This document shows, piece by piece, positions 1 through 10,645 of a stretch of 64,000 nucleotides of DNA (position 1 is its first letter; every line of letters starts with the position of its first letter). The translations under genes and the position numbers were made by a program. This DNA comes from Daphnia pulex (Eukaryota; Arthropoda; Branchiopoda; Diplostraca; Daphniidae). A model generated the notes under the pieces. That model saw only the letters and a program-made list of their open reading frames with translations, searched no databases and was not told where the DNA came from. The stretch is from positions 11,425,501 through 11,489,500 of the forward strand of contig NC_060018.1 in the NCBI RefSeq assembly GCF_021134715.1, written 5' to 3'.

Positions 1-1
1 A

Positions 2-1021
2 TCCTTACAATCATGGGCTTTCAGCGATCCATCTCTCAACGAACGTGCAATCTCTGAAGGTGTGGCGGATGTTTCGACTCTCACCAAAACTTTGGGTCTT
101 TTGTGGGATCGCTCGACAGACACTCTACAGCTACCTCTCTTCTTCTTAGCGCCGTTTTGTTCCACTTCACCCACCAAGAGTGATGTTCTTCGCGGACTTT
201 CGTCCATCTACGACCCACTTGGATTTATTACGCCTCTTTCTATCCCTGCCCGCATTCTCATGCAAGAAATTTGGAAAGAACAACTAGAATGGGAATATCC
301 TTTACCGGCTTCTTTCGCTGATCACTGGCTTGGTTTATGCAGCTCTCTTTCTAACGCAAAACCCAAGGTTCCCCGTTCCTACTTCGGTGATAGGTCTCGC
401 GTAAAATCTCTTCATATTTTTGTCGACGCCAGTCAGCAAGCATATGGTGCTGTCGCCTACCTCCTTGACTGCCAGAATTCTTCCTTCGTCATGTCCAAAG
501 CTCGAGTCGCCCCGTTGAAAGGCAACGGCCCTCAGTTGACTCTTCCGCAGCTGGAACTCATGGCAGCCGTTATTGGAACTCGCATCGCGACAACGATCAT
601 CACCGCCTTCCAAGTCCTCGGGATATCTCTATCAGTCACTATGTGGTCTGATAGTCAAATTTTTTTATATTGGTTGTCAAAGAACGACCGACAGAAAAAT
701 CTTTTCGTCGCTAATCGTGTCTCCACGATCATCGCATTCAACCGTCTTCATCATGCCAATTGGCATTACTGCCCTACTGCTTCAAATCCAGCTGGTCTGG
801 TAACGAGAGGCCTAACGCTCCACCAACTTCAATCGTCTCCGATTTGGACAAGGGGCCCACTATGGTTATCTTCCGAAGATGAATGGCCGCAATGGAGCGT
901 ATCTAGCCTCAGTCAAGTCAAAATTCTTCACCTTGCAGAAATTTCCACCATCGCAGCTCCGGAACGACTCCCCCTGCCAATGGATATTTCAACAGTTATC
1001 GACATCGCCCGTTTCAACTAG
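2..1021 (+). pseudogene. BEL/Pao pol fragment: end of RT and RNase H
   Basis: The frame is open from the first bases of the window, so the N-terminal part is cut off by the edge. It contains the RT/RNase H connection (SIYDPLGFITPLSIPARIL) and the RNase H core typical of BEL/Pao: IFVDASQQAYGAVAYL with the first catalytic aspartate, [18 protein letters not shown] with the glutamate, and MWSDSQIFLYWL with the next aspartate. It ends in a TAG at 1019-1021 well before integrase, whereas intact relatives read straight through. This is a broken piece of one polyprotein with the next two entries. Confidence 0.85.
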
Positions 1022-1089
1022 AGTTTGTTGAAAATAACAACTGCATATGTTTCTCGACAATTTAGCAACTTTCAACGACCGAAGGCTGA

Positions 1090-2262
1090 ATGGAATCGCG
1101 AATTTCTTTCCACACTGGAACTCATCCAAGCGGAACGCAAATGGATCATCTCTTTTCAAATCCGTTTTTTGCCGACGAATACGAGTATCTCCGCGGTGAC
1201 AAAAAGGGACGTCGACCAGCACTGGTATCTCAATTGGATCTTTATTTGGACGCTGATTCGATCATTCGCTGCCGTGGCCGTTTAAATAACGCCGATTTAT
1301 CACGTGATGCTCGAAATCCCATCCTTCTACCGAAGAATACTGAGCTCACCCGCCTAATTATTCGACATTTTCATGAGCGCACTCTTCATTCCGGTGTTTC
1401 TTACACTGTTTCTAGCATCCGCCAGCGATTTTGGATTCCTTCCATCCGACAGCAAGTCAAGTCTGTCGTGCGTGTCTGCAGTCGCTGCCGCCGGGTGAAT
1501 GGGGCTCCTTACAGAGCCCCCAATCCAGCTACGTTACCTAGTTTTCGCGTCCGTGGAGGCAAGGCCTTTGCCGTGACTGGCATAGATTTTGCCGGGCCAT
1601 TTCCCATTCGCGGTCAAGCTGGACAGCCGGAGTCAAAAGCCTACATTTGCCTCTTCACCTGTACCACTTCCCGTGCTATTCATCTCGAGCTCGTTGAGGA
1701 CCTCTCCACGGCTAATTTCATTTTAGCATTCCGAAATTTCATCTCTCATCATTTTAAGCCTAAAATGGTGATTTCAGACAACGCCACTACCTTCGAAAGT
1801 GCCGCCCGAGTTCTCAAAAAGCTCTACGACAATCCAGAAGTCAACAGGTATTTTTCCGATTGCCAAATTGAATGGCGCTTCATACCAAAACGCGCACCAT
1901 GGTACTGTGGCTTTTGGGAGCGTCTCGTCGGACTCACAAAAGACGCCCTCAACAAGATGCTAGGACGCACGAAGCTCAAGTTCAACGAATTCCGGACCGT
2001 CGTTTCTGAAATCGAGGCCATCTTGAACGATCGACCCTTAACGTACGTTTCATCGGATCTTAATGAGCCTCAAGCGCTCACACCCTCTCATCTTCTCTAT
2101 GGGGATCGTTTGACGTCTCTTCCGTACGACCCGTCTATGGAAGACGAACTTTTGGATCCTACCTATGGCGAGAAACCCTCTCACCTCCTGGAAATATTCT
2201 CCCGTCTTCAAAAGATTCTGAACTCATTTCGAAAACGCTGGCAAAAAGGAATACTTGACTAG
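1090..2262 (+). pseudogene. BEL/Pao integrase fragment
   Basis: This is the integrase part of the same broken polyprotein, now in another frame. An H2C2 zinc-binding domain is visible (RHFHERTLHSG, then CSRCRR). The catalytic core follows with GIDFAGPF (first Asp), VISDNATTFES (second Asp) and WERLVGLTKDAL (Glu). The segment before it resembles the linker between RNase H and integrase. The frame ends at 2262 and the downstream domain continues in a different frame from 2255, which indicates a small indel. Confidence 0.85.
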
Positions 2263-2611
2263 CCTTCGTGAAAGACACAATGTGTCTAACAAACGATTCG
2301 AGTCCACCGTCAAAATTGGCGACGTCGTCCTCGTTCACAACGAGGGCCCAAGACTGGAATGGAAATTAGCTGTGATCGAGAAGCTAATCGTCAGCCCAGA
2401 TGGGGAAGTCAGAGCCGCCGAGATTCGTACAGCTGGAGGGAAAACCAACCGGCCGATCTCAAAACTCTACCCCTTGGAAGTTACCGAAACAATCGAGATT
2501 TCAAGCCCTCCTTCGCAGTCTGCTTCAAGTGTTCCCGTTCCAGCCACGCGACCCAAGCGTAAAGCCGCCATTGCAGCAAACGAGCGGATCCGGAATATGG
2601 CAGAAGAGTAG
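2255..2611 (+). pseudogene. BEL/Pao C-terminal DUF5641-like domain fragment
   Basis: This frame begins where the integrase frame ends. It contains the motif series VKIGDVVLVHNEGPRLEWKL and RPISKLYPLE, which closes BEL/Pao polyproteins (compare KNLAVDDVVLVV and RPVAKLCLLE in the element at 56.7 kb). It is the last coding segment of the decayed element, followed by a poly-C run at about 2680. Confidence 0.75.
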
Positions 2612-3277
2612 AAGATTCCGGGCCGGGAGTATATCGGAAATATTATTTCCCTCCAAAATTTGTGTTGCAACGTTGTAACCCCCCCCCCCCTCATTTTTTG
2701 CCACCCTCTCTCACCCCCTAATTGCTAGAACCCCCTTGCTTTGTTCTAGAAAGGCTAGTTCGCGTCCTGCTCTCTCATCGACTGGTCGTTGGCTCCGTCA
2801 TTTTTCTCTCTCGTCTAAACTCTCATTTTCTCTCCACGTTTAATTCTCCATTGTATTTGTCTGTGTAATACAAGACGAAACAAAGTCGTTAATTTCTCGA
2901 CAGAGCTACCCCGTCATCATCGGTAAATAAGATGTGTGTGTTATTCCTTTCAGTTTTGTATACGTCTATGATTTCGAGAAGAGAGAAAACACACACAAAG
3001 CGCAAACGTCCAAAAGAAGAAGAACTCTTTCTCGAATTCTTAATTTTTATAATATCCTGCAACCCATCCCCAGTACCCAACTCTTCATATCTCACGACCA
3101 TCTGAACGCTCTCTCTCTCACCGCCATCAATCAAAAATTTTCATACCTTTGTGACTCTATGAATGACTCTTCCAGATTTTTGAAAACATCTGCTTCCGAT
3201 AAGAGACGGCGTAGTTCAGTAGAATGTCGTGTGCAAGTGAAGACTAACGTCAATTCTCTCTTCTGTTCTTGACCAAA

Positions 3278-6220
3278 TTACAAATATTTTGGTGTCGGAT
3301 TCACTGAATTCAACAACTGGCACCTGTCATAACAGCTTTGACACCATTCCGTTTCGCTTTCCCATAATCTTGAGGTTTTTCTTTCGCATTTCTTGCAGAT
3401 GGGACCAACAACTGTTGGCAAAATCATTGGTGGTAACGCATCTTCAGATTGTAGAATTATTTTTAGTCCTACTTCCGGTAGTACTGTCCTGTGTGGTAAC
3501 AATTGGTTTATTAAGATTATCTAAATAGTATTTAAAAAATTGAAATGTTTACCATATAAGTGTTTCAACTAGGTATTGCGTTGAATGCTTAATTTCTTCC
3601 CTGGAGAGTATTTGTCCCAACATGGAATGATGACATTTCTTCCAGACAAACCGACACATCTCGCAAGTTCCATTGCTGTTTTGTCCCTTTAAGCACTTGT
3701 AGGCCATTGTCTCCTTACAAGGTATCTCAGAAAGCTCCATTACTTGATCGACTGCATCGTCATTGTCACTAGTTAAATGTAGAAGATCTAGAAAATAGAA
3801 AAAATGTTAAAAAATCAACTTTGGCAACAAAATTTAATTTTTCATTCATCATACCAAGAGCAATTTGTTCCAATAATTCATCACTCGTATTCCGCGAATA
3901 ATCGAAAAATTCTGTCTCATCTTCAGAGAGCAATGTTATTTCACTGTCATTCGATTTCTAGTTTTTTCTGATAGTAAGGTTATAAAAGTTATTTGGTTTG
4001 TTGTAGTCTTCCTTATCACAGAGACACATTACACATTAGACACATTGCTTAGCTCATTGGCTTGAAAATTTTCATTGCCTTTCGCCATGTATGCAGTTAT
4101 CGAATCATACTCCTTTACGCTAAAAGTCAACTTCGGAATCAGATAGCTCAAATCTGGATTTTTCTTAACTACTTGGTTTAATTTAAATTTGTTGTTCACA
4201 TACAGTCGCGGCTGCAAGTTTGTATACCTTGTGCTCAAATACCCGCCTTTTTACTCTGTATTGGCGGATAGTCTTAGCCTATTGCAAAGAAAAGGGGGTG
4301 TTATTTGTTCAAATTTTTCTTTTATTACCCAAACCTTCTTCCCCTTTTTACTTATCCCTTCCTCTTATAGCATCCATTACTATTTTACCGCCATGCTGAA
4401 AATGGTTAAGCAACCTTACTCATTCTTTACGTCCAAGTCCCCATACAAAATAAAGAAATTTCAAGGTATGCATTCGTTTCACATTGAATTTATTCAATAT
4501 TCAGTCATGTCGTCATTTAACTCAATAACTCTAACTAATCTGGTTGGCATTGATTCAATCAAACTTTGCCAATAAGCTTGATTGTTTTCCATTACTTCTC
4601 AAAATTGAAAAATCCAATCATACACGTCTTCAGCATTGTTGACTTCCATCTGGCCCATATTGCGAACCATAAAGCCCCAGAAGTTTTCGATAGGATTAAA
4701 ATCTGGGCTGTACACCGGCCACCAAAGAGTCTTGATCCGATGCTCCTCTAGAGCCTCTCCTCTTAGCCAGTCTTGAACTATCCTTGCTTTGTGACTGGGA
4801 CAACCAAAAAAATATTTTTTGTATTAGTGTTATAATTATTTGTTCCTTTTTAACCCTTTTCTTATTACCCATCATGCTGGAAAAATCGGAATTCGTGAAC
4901 ATCGTCGGCTACGGCTGGAAGCGGAAAGTTTGGGACGGCGAACGGTCGCATTTTTGTTTTTAGTATTTCAAGATATTGCCTACTTTCCAGTTTACCATCA
5001 ATCCGATGTAGCACTCCTGGGCCGTCTACGTTACACAGCCCCATACATTAACCGATTTTCTGGTTGACCATAGGTTGCGCGCAAGATTAGCGGAATCATT
5101 CCGAGTTCCATCCATTCTTCTTACGTATTGCGGGGGGCGGTCGGAAGACACGAACGTTTTTTCGTCGCACCAAATTACTTTACGCCAAAAATCCAAGTTA
5201 TAATGAATGTGTTCTCTTGCAAATTTTAAGCGATTTGCTCGATGCGCTTCCTTCAAAAAAATTTTTACACTTGGAGTTCTCGCTCGAAGGCCGGCCTCTA
5301 ATAAGCGGCTTCTCACAGTACGGATGGAAATATTAAATGCTTCCGCCGTTTTTTTATCTCTTCCGTCGTGTCAAAGGGACTTATGATAGCTAATAAAAAG
5401 GAAAATTCAAATCGAGTGAACAAACAAAATAAAAAAATGTGGTTCCATTGCCAGCCGCAACAATCCTCTGGTGACAGGCTTCGTCAGTTGCACGTGGTCT
5501 TCCACTACGATTCCTCACTTTCAAGCCAGCATTTCCCTCATTTCTAAATCTAGTAACCCACTTGTAAACGGTTGCTTTCGTCCGACGAAGAATTTGAGAA
5601 ATTTCGCGAACGGTGTAGCCACTTAAATTATATCCGATTATCATTCCTTTCTCAGCTTCACTCAAGCGCGGGGTCTGAATGACGTTATTATTCATGTCGA
5701 TAGCTACTACTTCTCAGTTTAGACTGATGAATGATGACCTCAGATTGCCATTTAAGTTAAAAAAGGTTGCTTAACCATTTTCAGCATCGCGGTAAAATAG
5801 TAATGGATGCTATAAGAGGAAGGGATAAGTAAAAAGGGGAAGAGGGTTTGGGTAATAAAAGAAAAATTTGAACAAATAACACCCCCTTTTCTTTGCGATA
5901 GGCTAAGACTATCCGCCAATAGGCCTACAGAGTAAAAAGGCGGGTATTTGAGCACAAGGTATACAAACTTGCAGCCGCGACTGTATATTCCAAAGCCAGT
6001 TAAGTAATAGAATTTTAATTAATTAATTTACATTTGAAGTAACTTAATGATTTACAAATGAAAATTACATTTTGTAGACGACTATCCGTTGAGCAAAAAT
6101 CATTTCTTTTCCAGTACCGTTTCCTTTTCTCGTATTGATAATAGTTGTCAAACAGTCATTAGGCAATCCATTGATTTGCCGCCAAATAAGTCCTTCTTGC
6201 AATAAATGTTCTGTCATTTC
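3278..6220 (-). CDS. Unrecognised multi-exon gene with C-terminal cysteine cluster
   Basis: I do not recognise this protein. Its 3' part is supported by phase-consistent splice sites: exons 3957-3855, 3787-3553 and 3488-3278, joined by introns of 67 and 64 bp, with stop TAA at 3278-3280. Further 5', two more coding-looking stretches fit: about 4200-4031, ending FQANELSN, and 6220-6073, starting EMTEHLLQEGLIW. Their splice junctions are not settled. The protein is acidic in the middle (SEDETEFF) and has CEMCRFVWKKCHH. It ends with a possible zinc-binding set, CKKCERK followed 16 residues later by CQSCYDRC. A Tc1-like element lies between the last two 5' stretches, probably in an intron. The start codon was not found, and the gene could also be a domesticated or dead element gene. 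Confidence 0.55.
4203..4417 (+). repeat. Left TIR of Tc1-like element
   Basis: Starts CAGTCGCGGCTGCAAG next to TA and matches the reverse complement of 5763-5983 over its length except for a 6-bp gap and a few substitutions. Confidence 0.92.
4576..5695 (-). pseudogene. Tc1-like transposase, frameshifted
   Basis: Read on the minus strand, the N-terminal part (5695 to about 5440) has a paired-like helix-turn-helix (GYTVREISQILRRTKATVYK) and the GRPRATDE hook. After a disrupted AT-rich stretch, a second HTH follows (about 5370-5300) and then the DDE domain: VIWCDEKTF near 5180 holds the first Asp. The VDGPGVLHRIDGK segment near 5030 is in another frame, FFQHD near 4875 holds the second Asp, and WWPVYSPDFNPIENFWG near 4700 holds the last acidic residue. 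AT-rich insertions at about 4805-4875 and 5390-5440 could be decay or introns. At least two frame changes make an active protein unlikely. Confidence 0.8.
5763..5983 (-). repeat. Right TIR of Tc1-like element
   Basis: Reverse complement of the left arm, ending GCAGCCGCGACTG directly before TA at 5984-5985. It carries 6 extra bases (about 5922-5927) relative to the left arm. Confidence 0.92.
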
Positions 6221-6496
6221 CTATAAACAAAAATAATAGATTGTAATCAAGCTGGCGCATATAATAGATTTCTTTTCATCACCAGTTGCCCAGCCATAAA
6301 AGAAAACATAAACACACAAACACCAAAAGTCATTCAAAAAAATTAAAACGGACTTTAATTTATTTTTTGTGGCGCACCTTTTTGTTATCACAGGCCCGCT
6401 TAATACGCGTCAGTGTACGCACATCGTAGTATGCATAATGGTGGCTTGTACTAATCCCCAAACGAATTTTTTGATTTTTCAAATTTTCCCGCGGTT

Positions 6497-6535
6497 GGTA
6501 TAAATTCGCTCTCATCACTTTCGATACAAACCAGT
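6497..6535 (+). promoter_or_regulatory. Possible core promoter (TATA plus CAGTTG start)
   Basis: GGTATAAATTC at 6497-6507 lies about 30 bp before ACCAGTTGC near 6530, a spacing that fits an arthropod TATA box and a TCAGT-type initiator. No clear gene follows in the + direction, so it could be a relic of a mobile element. Low confidence. Confidence 0.25.
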
Positions 6536-6784
6536 TGCAACCTCAATCATTCATCTCAACAAGAGAGATAGGGGTAAATATTTTCTTCTTTTATCATTTG
6601 ATTTGATTTTTCTTCACAAATAACTTACGATAGTAGAAAATAAAAATAAATAAATGAGAAATGGAAAATTCGACGCGTTGAAATTTTCATCAATATCCAC
6701 CCGCCAATGAGCTATTAGACAACCGTTCCCATCAGATACGGACCGAGGGGTCGCCGACTCTTTTTGGAAGTGAACCAAGGGAAA

Positions 6785-7235
6785 AATGGACATTTTTTTT
6801 CCAAATTTTTCCAATTTTTCCCATTTTTTCCTATTTTTCCCATTTTTTCCTATTTTTCCCAATTTTTCCTTGTTTCCCTATTCCATGAAACGGACGACCA
6901 TTCCCGACACGAAAAACGTGAATCCAGCGATTTAAATGAATAAATTCAAATAAATAATGGAAAAACAGTACAAAACCGTACAAAACCCTAAACTTACAGG
7001 ATACATACATGCATACAGTACTAGAAACGCTAGAAATCCACGCTATTGCCATTTGTTTGTCAAAGCTAAATCCGTATAGAGGCACCAAACATGTCATACA
7101 CCCATATTTAATGAAACTAAACATCAAAATCGGATATTTCAGTATATTTCCACTTTTCTTAATTTTTCCCAATTTCCTTAATTTTCCCTAATTTTCCCAG
7201 ATTTTCACAATTTTTCCAAACGCTTTTCCCATTTT
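6785..7235. repeat. TTTTTCCC-type pyrimidine repeat tracts
   Basis: Two imperfect tracts of short TTTTTCCCA-like units (about 6785-6875 and 7140-7240) flank a unique 260-bp spacer. Long strand-biased pyrimidine runs of this kind are simple-sequence expansions. Confidence 0.7.
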
Positions 7236-7839
7236 TCCCAAAATTCGCACGTCGTCACTTCTTCCACATCAGCACATCGAAACACTTAAATTTGATGATT
7301 TACCGTTTCGCAAGAAGGTGACATTTAATAACATGTGACTAACGGTAAACACTATTTTAGTTTATATTGTTTTTGAGAAAAAAACGAAATTCCTTAGACG
7401 AACGAACGTTGTACACTTGTTGCACGACCGAAGCACACTGGTGAACAAAGGAGAGAGGCCATTGAAGTAGTGTGAGAAACTAAGAACTAAGTTGCCGATT
7501 TTTATTCTACGTTATATTTTTTATTTCTAATGTTCTACAATAAATCAAAATGTCTAAAATGTTTGTATGAGACAACATACATATTTTTCATTTTACTACA
7601 TTCATCCTATTTCTCCAAAATGGACTTAAGGTAAATATTTGTCTTGTTGTTTTGGCGCCAAAAAAACACGCGCGCGACTCATGCTTGCAAACAACATGGC
7701 GGATGCAGTGTGATCAATCCCAATTCCGCCCACCAATATAGCCTGGAGCTAGATTCATTGCTCTCATGGCAGTTCTGTGGCAGTTCTGTTGCATGTGTCG
7801 AGTCACTAGTTCTCTGTGCGGTTTTCCGATTCGCCTTGC

Positions 7840-9738
7840 CTTTAACAAATAGAACAAAGGCATTATCCAAAGGTGCAACAAAAAAACATATTATTGATCA
7901 TCCAAATCCCAGAAGTGTTTTGTGGCGATATTTTGGTTTTGTGCCGATTGATGGTCAATCTGACATTCCCAACAAAGGATGTGCTATTTGCAAACTGTGT
8001 TTTCAAAAATTCCAGAGTAAAGAAATAGCTAGTGGACATATAGGGGAGAGTGGGGCGACTGGTTTTTTTCTCTTAGCTCCCATTCCCTTATTTTCCAACG
8101 TATTTAGATCCACCAAATCTTAAAAGATAGAGAATTCTTCCTGCTTTAAATGGTGATTTTTTCAATCCGATCTAAATAAATTAAGACTAGGTTATTGCCG
8201 ATTAAAAAAAAGGAGCAAACCCGCCCCAGATACGGGGTCACTTGCTCACACCGCCAGGGTGTCTCGGCCCCTGTATTTCTTACGGAAAAACCGTTGACTG
8301 ATAGTATAAACTTAAAATTAACAAAATAAACCAATAATGCAACCCACCAACGGAATATCAATGAAAAAGCTTAAATAAGTATGGTAGTTGACTAAAAACA
8401 CGAAAAAAGTCGAACACAAATAATTTTACTGCTTTCATATGCAATTTTATGTAAGCCAAAAAGCCCCGACGCTGTGTGGCCGATGCGCCCCCAACAAAGG
8501 GGTCTTAGTATATTATTGAATATCTCTTATTTAAACTGTTGTAAATATAAAACAAACTAAATAGGCTTAAAGAGGAGATAACGTAGAGTATTTTCCATAT
8601 TTTTTTATAATTTTAAAGTAATCGGGAAAGCCGATACTTGATTCGAAAGTCAAAGTAGGACGACCCAATTTTAAGACGAAAAATTTATTTTACCTTTCAT
8701 TCCTCAACCGTTCGTCGTACTACCATGAAATTTTGTTTTAAGATGCGCATTAGTAATATCTACATCTCCTGATATTTTGAATATTTTATTGCAATGTTAA
8801 CCCATCAAGAAATCAATTGAGCATACTGACCCGAACGCCAGATCGCCCCACTCTCCCCTACAGTCATTAAAGACACATTTGGGTAAATGTCATCCAGAGC
8901 TTGTGGACAAGTAATTGTAGTTTTATTTTTAAATCAACAATTTTCGACATGCTTCATTAATTGTCAATTATGTATTCTTTCTCAAATAGTATTTAAAAAA
9001 AAAACACCAATTGTAACACCCACTCCAACCATTTCGCCCATTAGCTTATTGTTAGCTGAACGAAACGTGTTATTGAACAAAAAAAAAGATGCAATCACAA
9101 TTTATTTAGAAGTTTTTCAGCGTGGGTTTCAGATTAATCATATTGGCAAGATTCTCACAAAGGAAATGGAGGATGAAGCCATAAAACGCTGGGCTGTTAG
9201 TGAAAAATATTTTTTTCTATTTGTATTTGGCATAATTCAATCTTTTTTATATTTATCAAAACAGAAATTGACTGATGAAAAGCGTTATACTTATATCCGT
9301 CTTATGGATCAACATAATGCCGAAATTGAAATCAAACTGAAGAAAATTGATGAAGATGTAATAAAGCTAAGGGAGGGTAAGTGGGTCTCGGCTGGCTTTC
9401 CTCGGCAGAATCCCACCAAAGAAATGGATAATTTTCCAGAAAAAAAATTAATGTTCAACCCTGTCACCTGGTATGTAATATCTAAGAACGAGCGTGATAA
9501 TGTACATGATCGATTTAAACTTTTTCTTATTACATCTTTATGTAAAGGATGGAATTGTCAACTCATTACGAGTTATATCAAAATTCCGAGAATTTTGTAT
9601 GGCTTGGGAAAGGTATTATTGAAGAGAAGAAAAGCACAGTGGAGAAATGGCTTTCTTTAAGTGATGAAAAAAAATCACATTACACTGAGATGGCAACAAC
9701 TGACTTATTGGATTACAAGAAAAAATGTCCTTATCTAA
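7840..9738 (+). CDS. BED zinc finger plus tandem HMG-box protein gene (interrupted)
   Basis: The N-terminal region has a BED-type finger: SVLWRYFGF, CAICKLC, then after an inserted element LKTHLGKCH. BED fingers bind DNA and are common in transposases and their domesticated derivatives. Downstream are two HMG-box-like segments. The first is split by a 65-bp intron (9200-9264) and reads EDEAIKRWAV then LTDEKRYTYIRLMDQHNAE. The second is split by a 71-bp intron (9502-9572) and reads NPVTWYVISKNERDN then WLGKGIIEEKKSTVEKWLSL. A donor follows at 9739; a lysine-rich terminal exon near 9873-9964 is possible but unsettled. The start codon and the junction between the BED exon and the HMG part are not resolved. 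The 816-bp element at 8043-8858 breaks the BED exon, so this allele is probably non-functional unless the insert is spliced out. Confidence 0.6.
8043..8858. mobile_element. 816-bp non-autonomous TIR element in BED exon
   Basis: Ends are GGGGAGAGTGGGGCGA and its exact reverse complement, flanked by TA at 8041-8042 and 8859-8860. There is no coding capacity inside. Removing the element and one TA puts the two halves of the BED finger back in one frame, which supports these exact boundaries. TA duplication suggests mobilisation by a Tc1/mariner-type transposase, but the TIRs differ from those of the element at 4.2 kb. Confidence 0.85.
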
Positions 9739-9964
9739 GTAAGTTTTTTTTAAGTACATTTTTTTTTTTAATAATTTTTATGATGAAATATTATTTCCTA
9801 GTTTCTAATACCGTCACTGAAAACATTGTATTGAATAATTGAAATCGGACATTGTAATACGCCAATTTTTAGTCAAAGAATTCCCACATTAAGAAGTTTG
9901 GACGCGGTTCTATTTCTGCGTCATTTTTTGAATCAAAAAGGAGAAAGAAATATGGGATAAACTA

Positions 9965-10645
9965 AATTATGGCTAGCTCGAATCTCGGGACTGCAAATTT
10001 ATCTATTCAAGAACTAAGCAATGTAATTCACGTGGGGAATATTGTATAGAGAGAGTTGTGTAGGTGTGTATAGGTTGAATACAGCGCTATATCTATGTGA
10101 TATATGTGATTGTAGATTACGAGTCATGTGTCTAACCCGGAAAACTAGTATGATTAATCGCTACCTAATAAAACTGGAATAAATGGTGGAAATTTGCCAC
10201 GAACTCCATACTCTCTGCATGGTGTATTAGTATGGTGGGGGGACTTATGGTTGGAATCGGCTATCTCGGCTGAAGCCAGTGGTCACCTATGATCATCGCT
10301 GCCTGGTGGACAATTGGGTGAACTATAAGCTATAAACGGTTTGAAAATTTTCTAAGTCCGATTGCACTTTGCTTATGTAGTTATAAAGCTATAAAATCGT
10401 AAAAAATGAGTCAATAACAGTAATTAAGTATTATTTTTCCAGCTTAAATTATTTCAAAATTAATAGACATCAAATATGAAAAAAAAAAGATATGATATAA
10501 TTGGGATTCGATCTATTCCACTCAGGTGTCGTAGCTCGTGACGCTAATCACTTCAATAACTGGTTGACATCTGCACTCGAAAATGTTGCGCAATGAATCT
10601 CATTCATACGCAATGAATAGTCTAGTTTCTCCAAATGCAAATAAG
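9965..10645. other. Non-coding stretch before guanylate cyclase exons
   Basis: No coding frame or gene recognised. It is probably intron of the guanylate cyclase gene, since the exon at 10646 begins mid-codon. A tRNA-like motif is noted separately. Confidence 0.5.
10490..10575 (-). repeat. tRNA-like / SINE-like motif
   Basis: Read on the minus strand, the segment contains GTGATTAGCGTCACGAG followed about 35 bases later by AGATCGAATCCCA, resembling the A and B box arrangement of a tRNA gene. It does not fold into a clean cloverleaf by eye, so a tRNA-derived SINE remnant is more likely than a functional tRNA. Confidence 0.3.

Larger units (their letters stand above)
1..2930 (+). mobile_element. 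Decayed 3' half of a BEL/Pao LTR retrotransposon
   Basis: The stretch reads in order through the end of reverse transcriptase, RNase H, integrase and a DUF5641-type C-terminal domain, the usual BEL/Pao pol order. The coding frame changes twice (at about 1021-1090 and 2255) and has a stop at 1019-1021, so this copy is inactive. The 5' half lies before the window. After the last coding frame (2611) comes a C-rich and T-rich tract that begins TGTTGCAACG at 2663 and looks like a 3' LTR, but its far end cannot be fixed without the other LTR. It is on the opposite strand from the other two BEL/Pao elements in the window and too different from them to be the same family. Confidence 0.85.
4203..5983 (-). 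mobile_element. Tc1/mariner-like DNA transposon with long TIRs
   Basis: The 1781-bp element is bounded by terminal inverted repeats 4203-4417 and 5763-5983 and by a TA duplication at 4201-4202 and 5984-5985, the Tc1/mariner target. The arms are over 200 bp long and nearly identical; the main difference is a 6-bp insertion (AGGCCT) in the right arm. The interior holds a broken transposase on the minus strand. Long TIRs of this size occur in some Tc1-like groups. It sits inside the unrecognised gene at 3.3-6.2 kb. Confidence 0.9.
6223..7640. other. AT-rich region without recognisable gene
   Basis: No convincing coding sequence. The stretch holds TATA-like and pyrimidine-repeat sequence, described separately. 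Translated minus-strand frames here are only lysine-rich readings of the TTTTTCCC repeats. Confidence 0.6.

Noticed and set aside
2934..3272. 112-codon + frame after the BEL/Pao fragment
   Set aside because: No recognisable motif; probably LTR and flanking sequence overlapping the 3' end of the minus-strand gene.
6614..7172. Lys-rich minus-strand frames
   Set aside because: Translations of TTTTTCCC simple repeats (GKNGKNRKKW type); not protein-coding.
9380..9412. GTAAGT...CGGCAG as a 32-bp intron in the HMG gene
   Set aside because: Too short for an intron here (others are 60-80 bp), and the stretch is open in frame, so it is read as coding.
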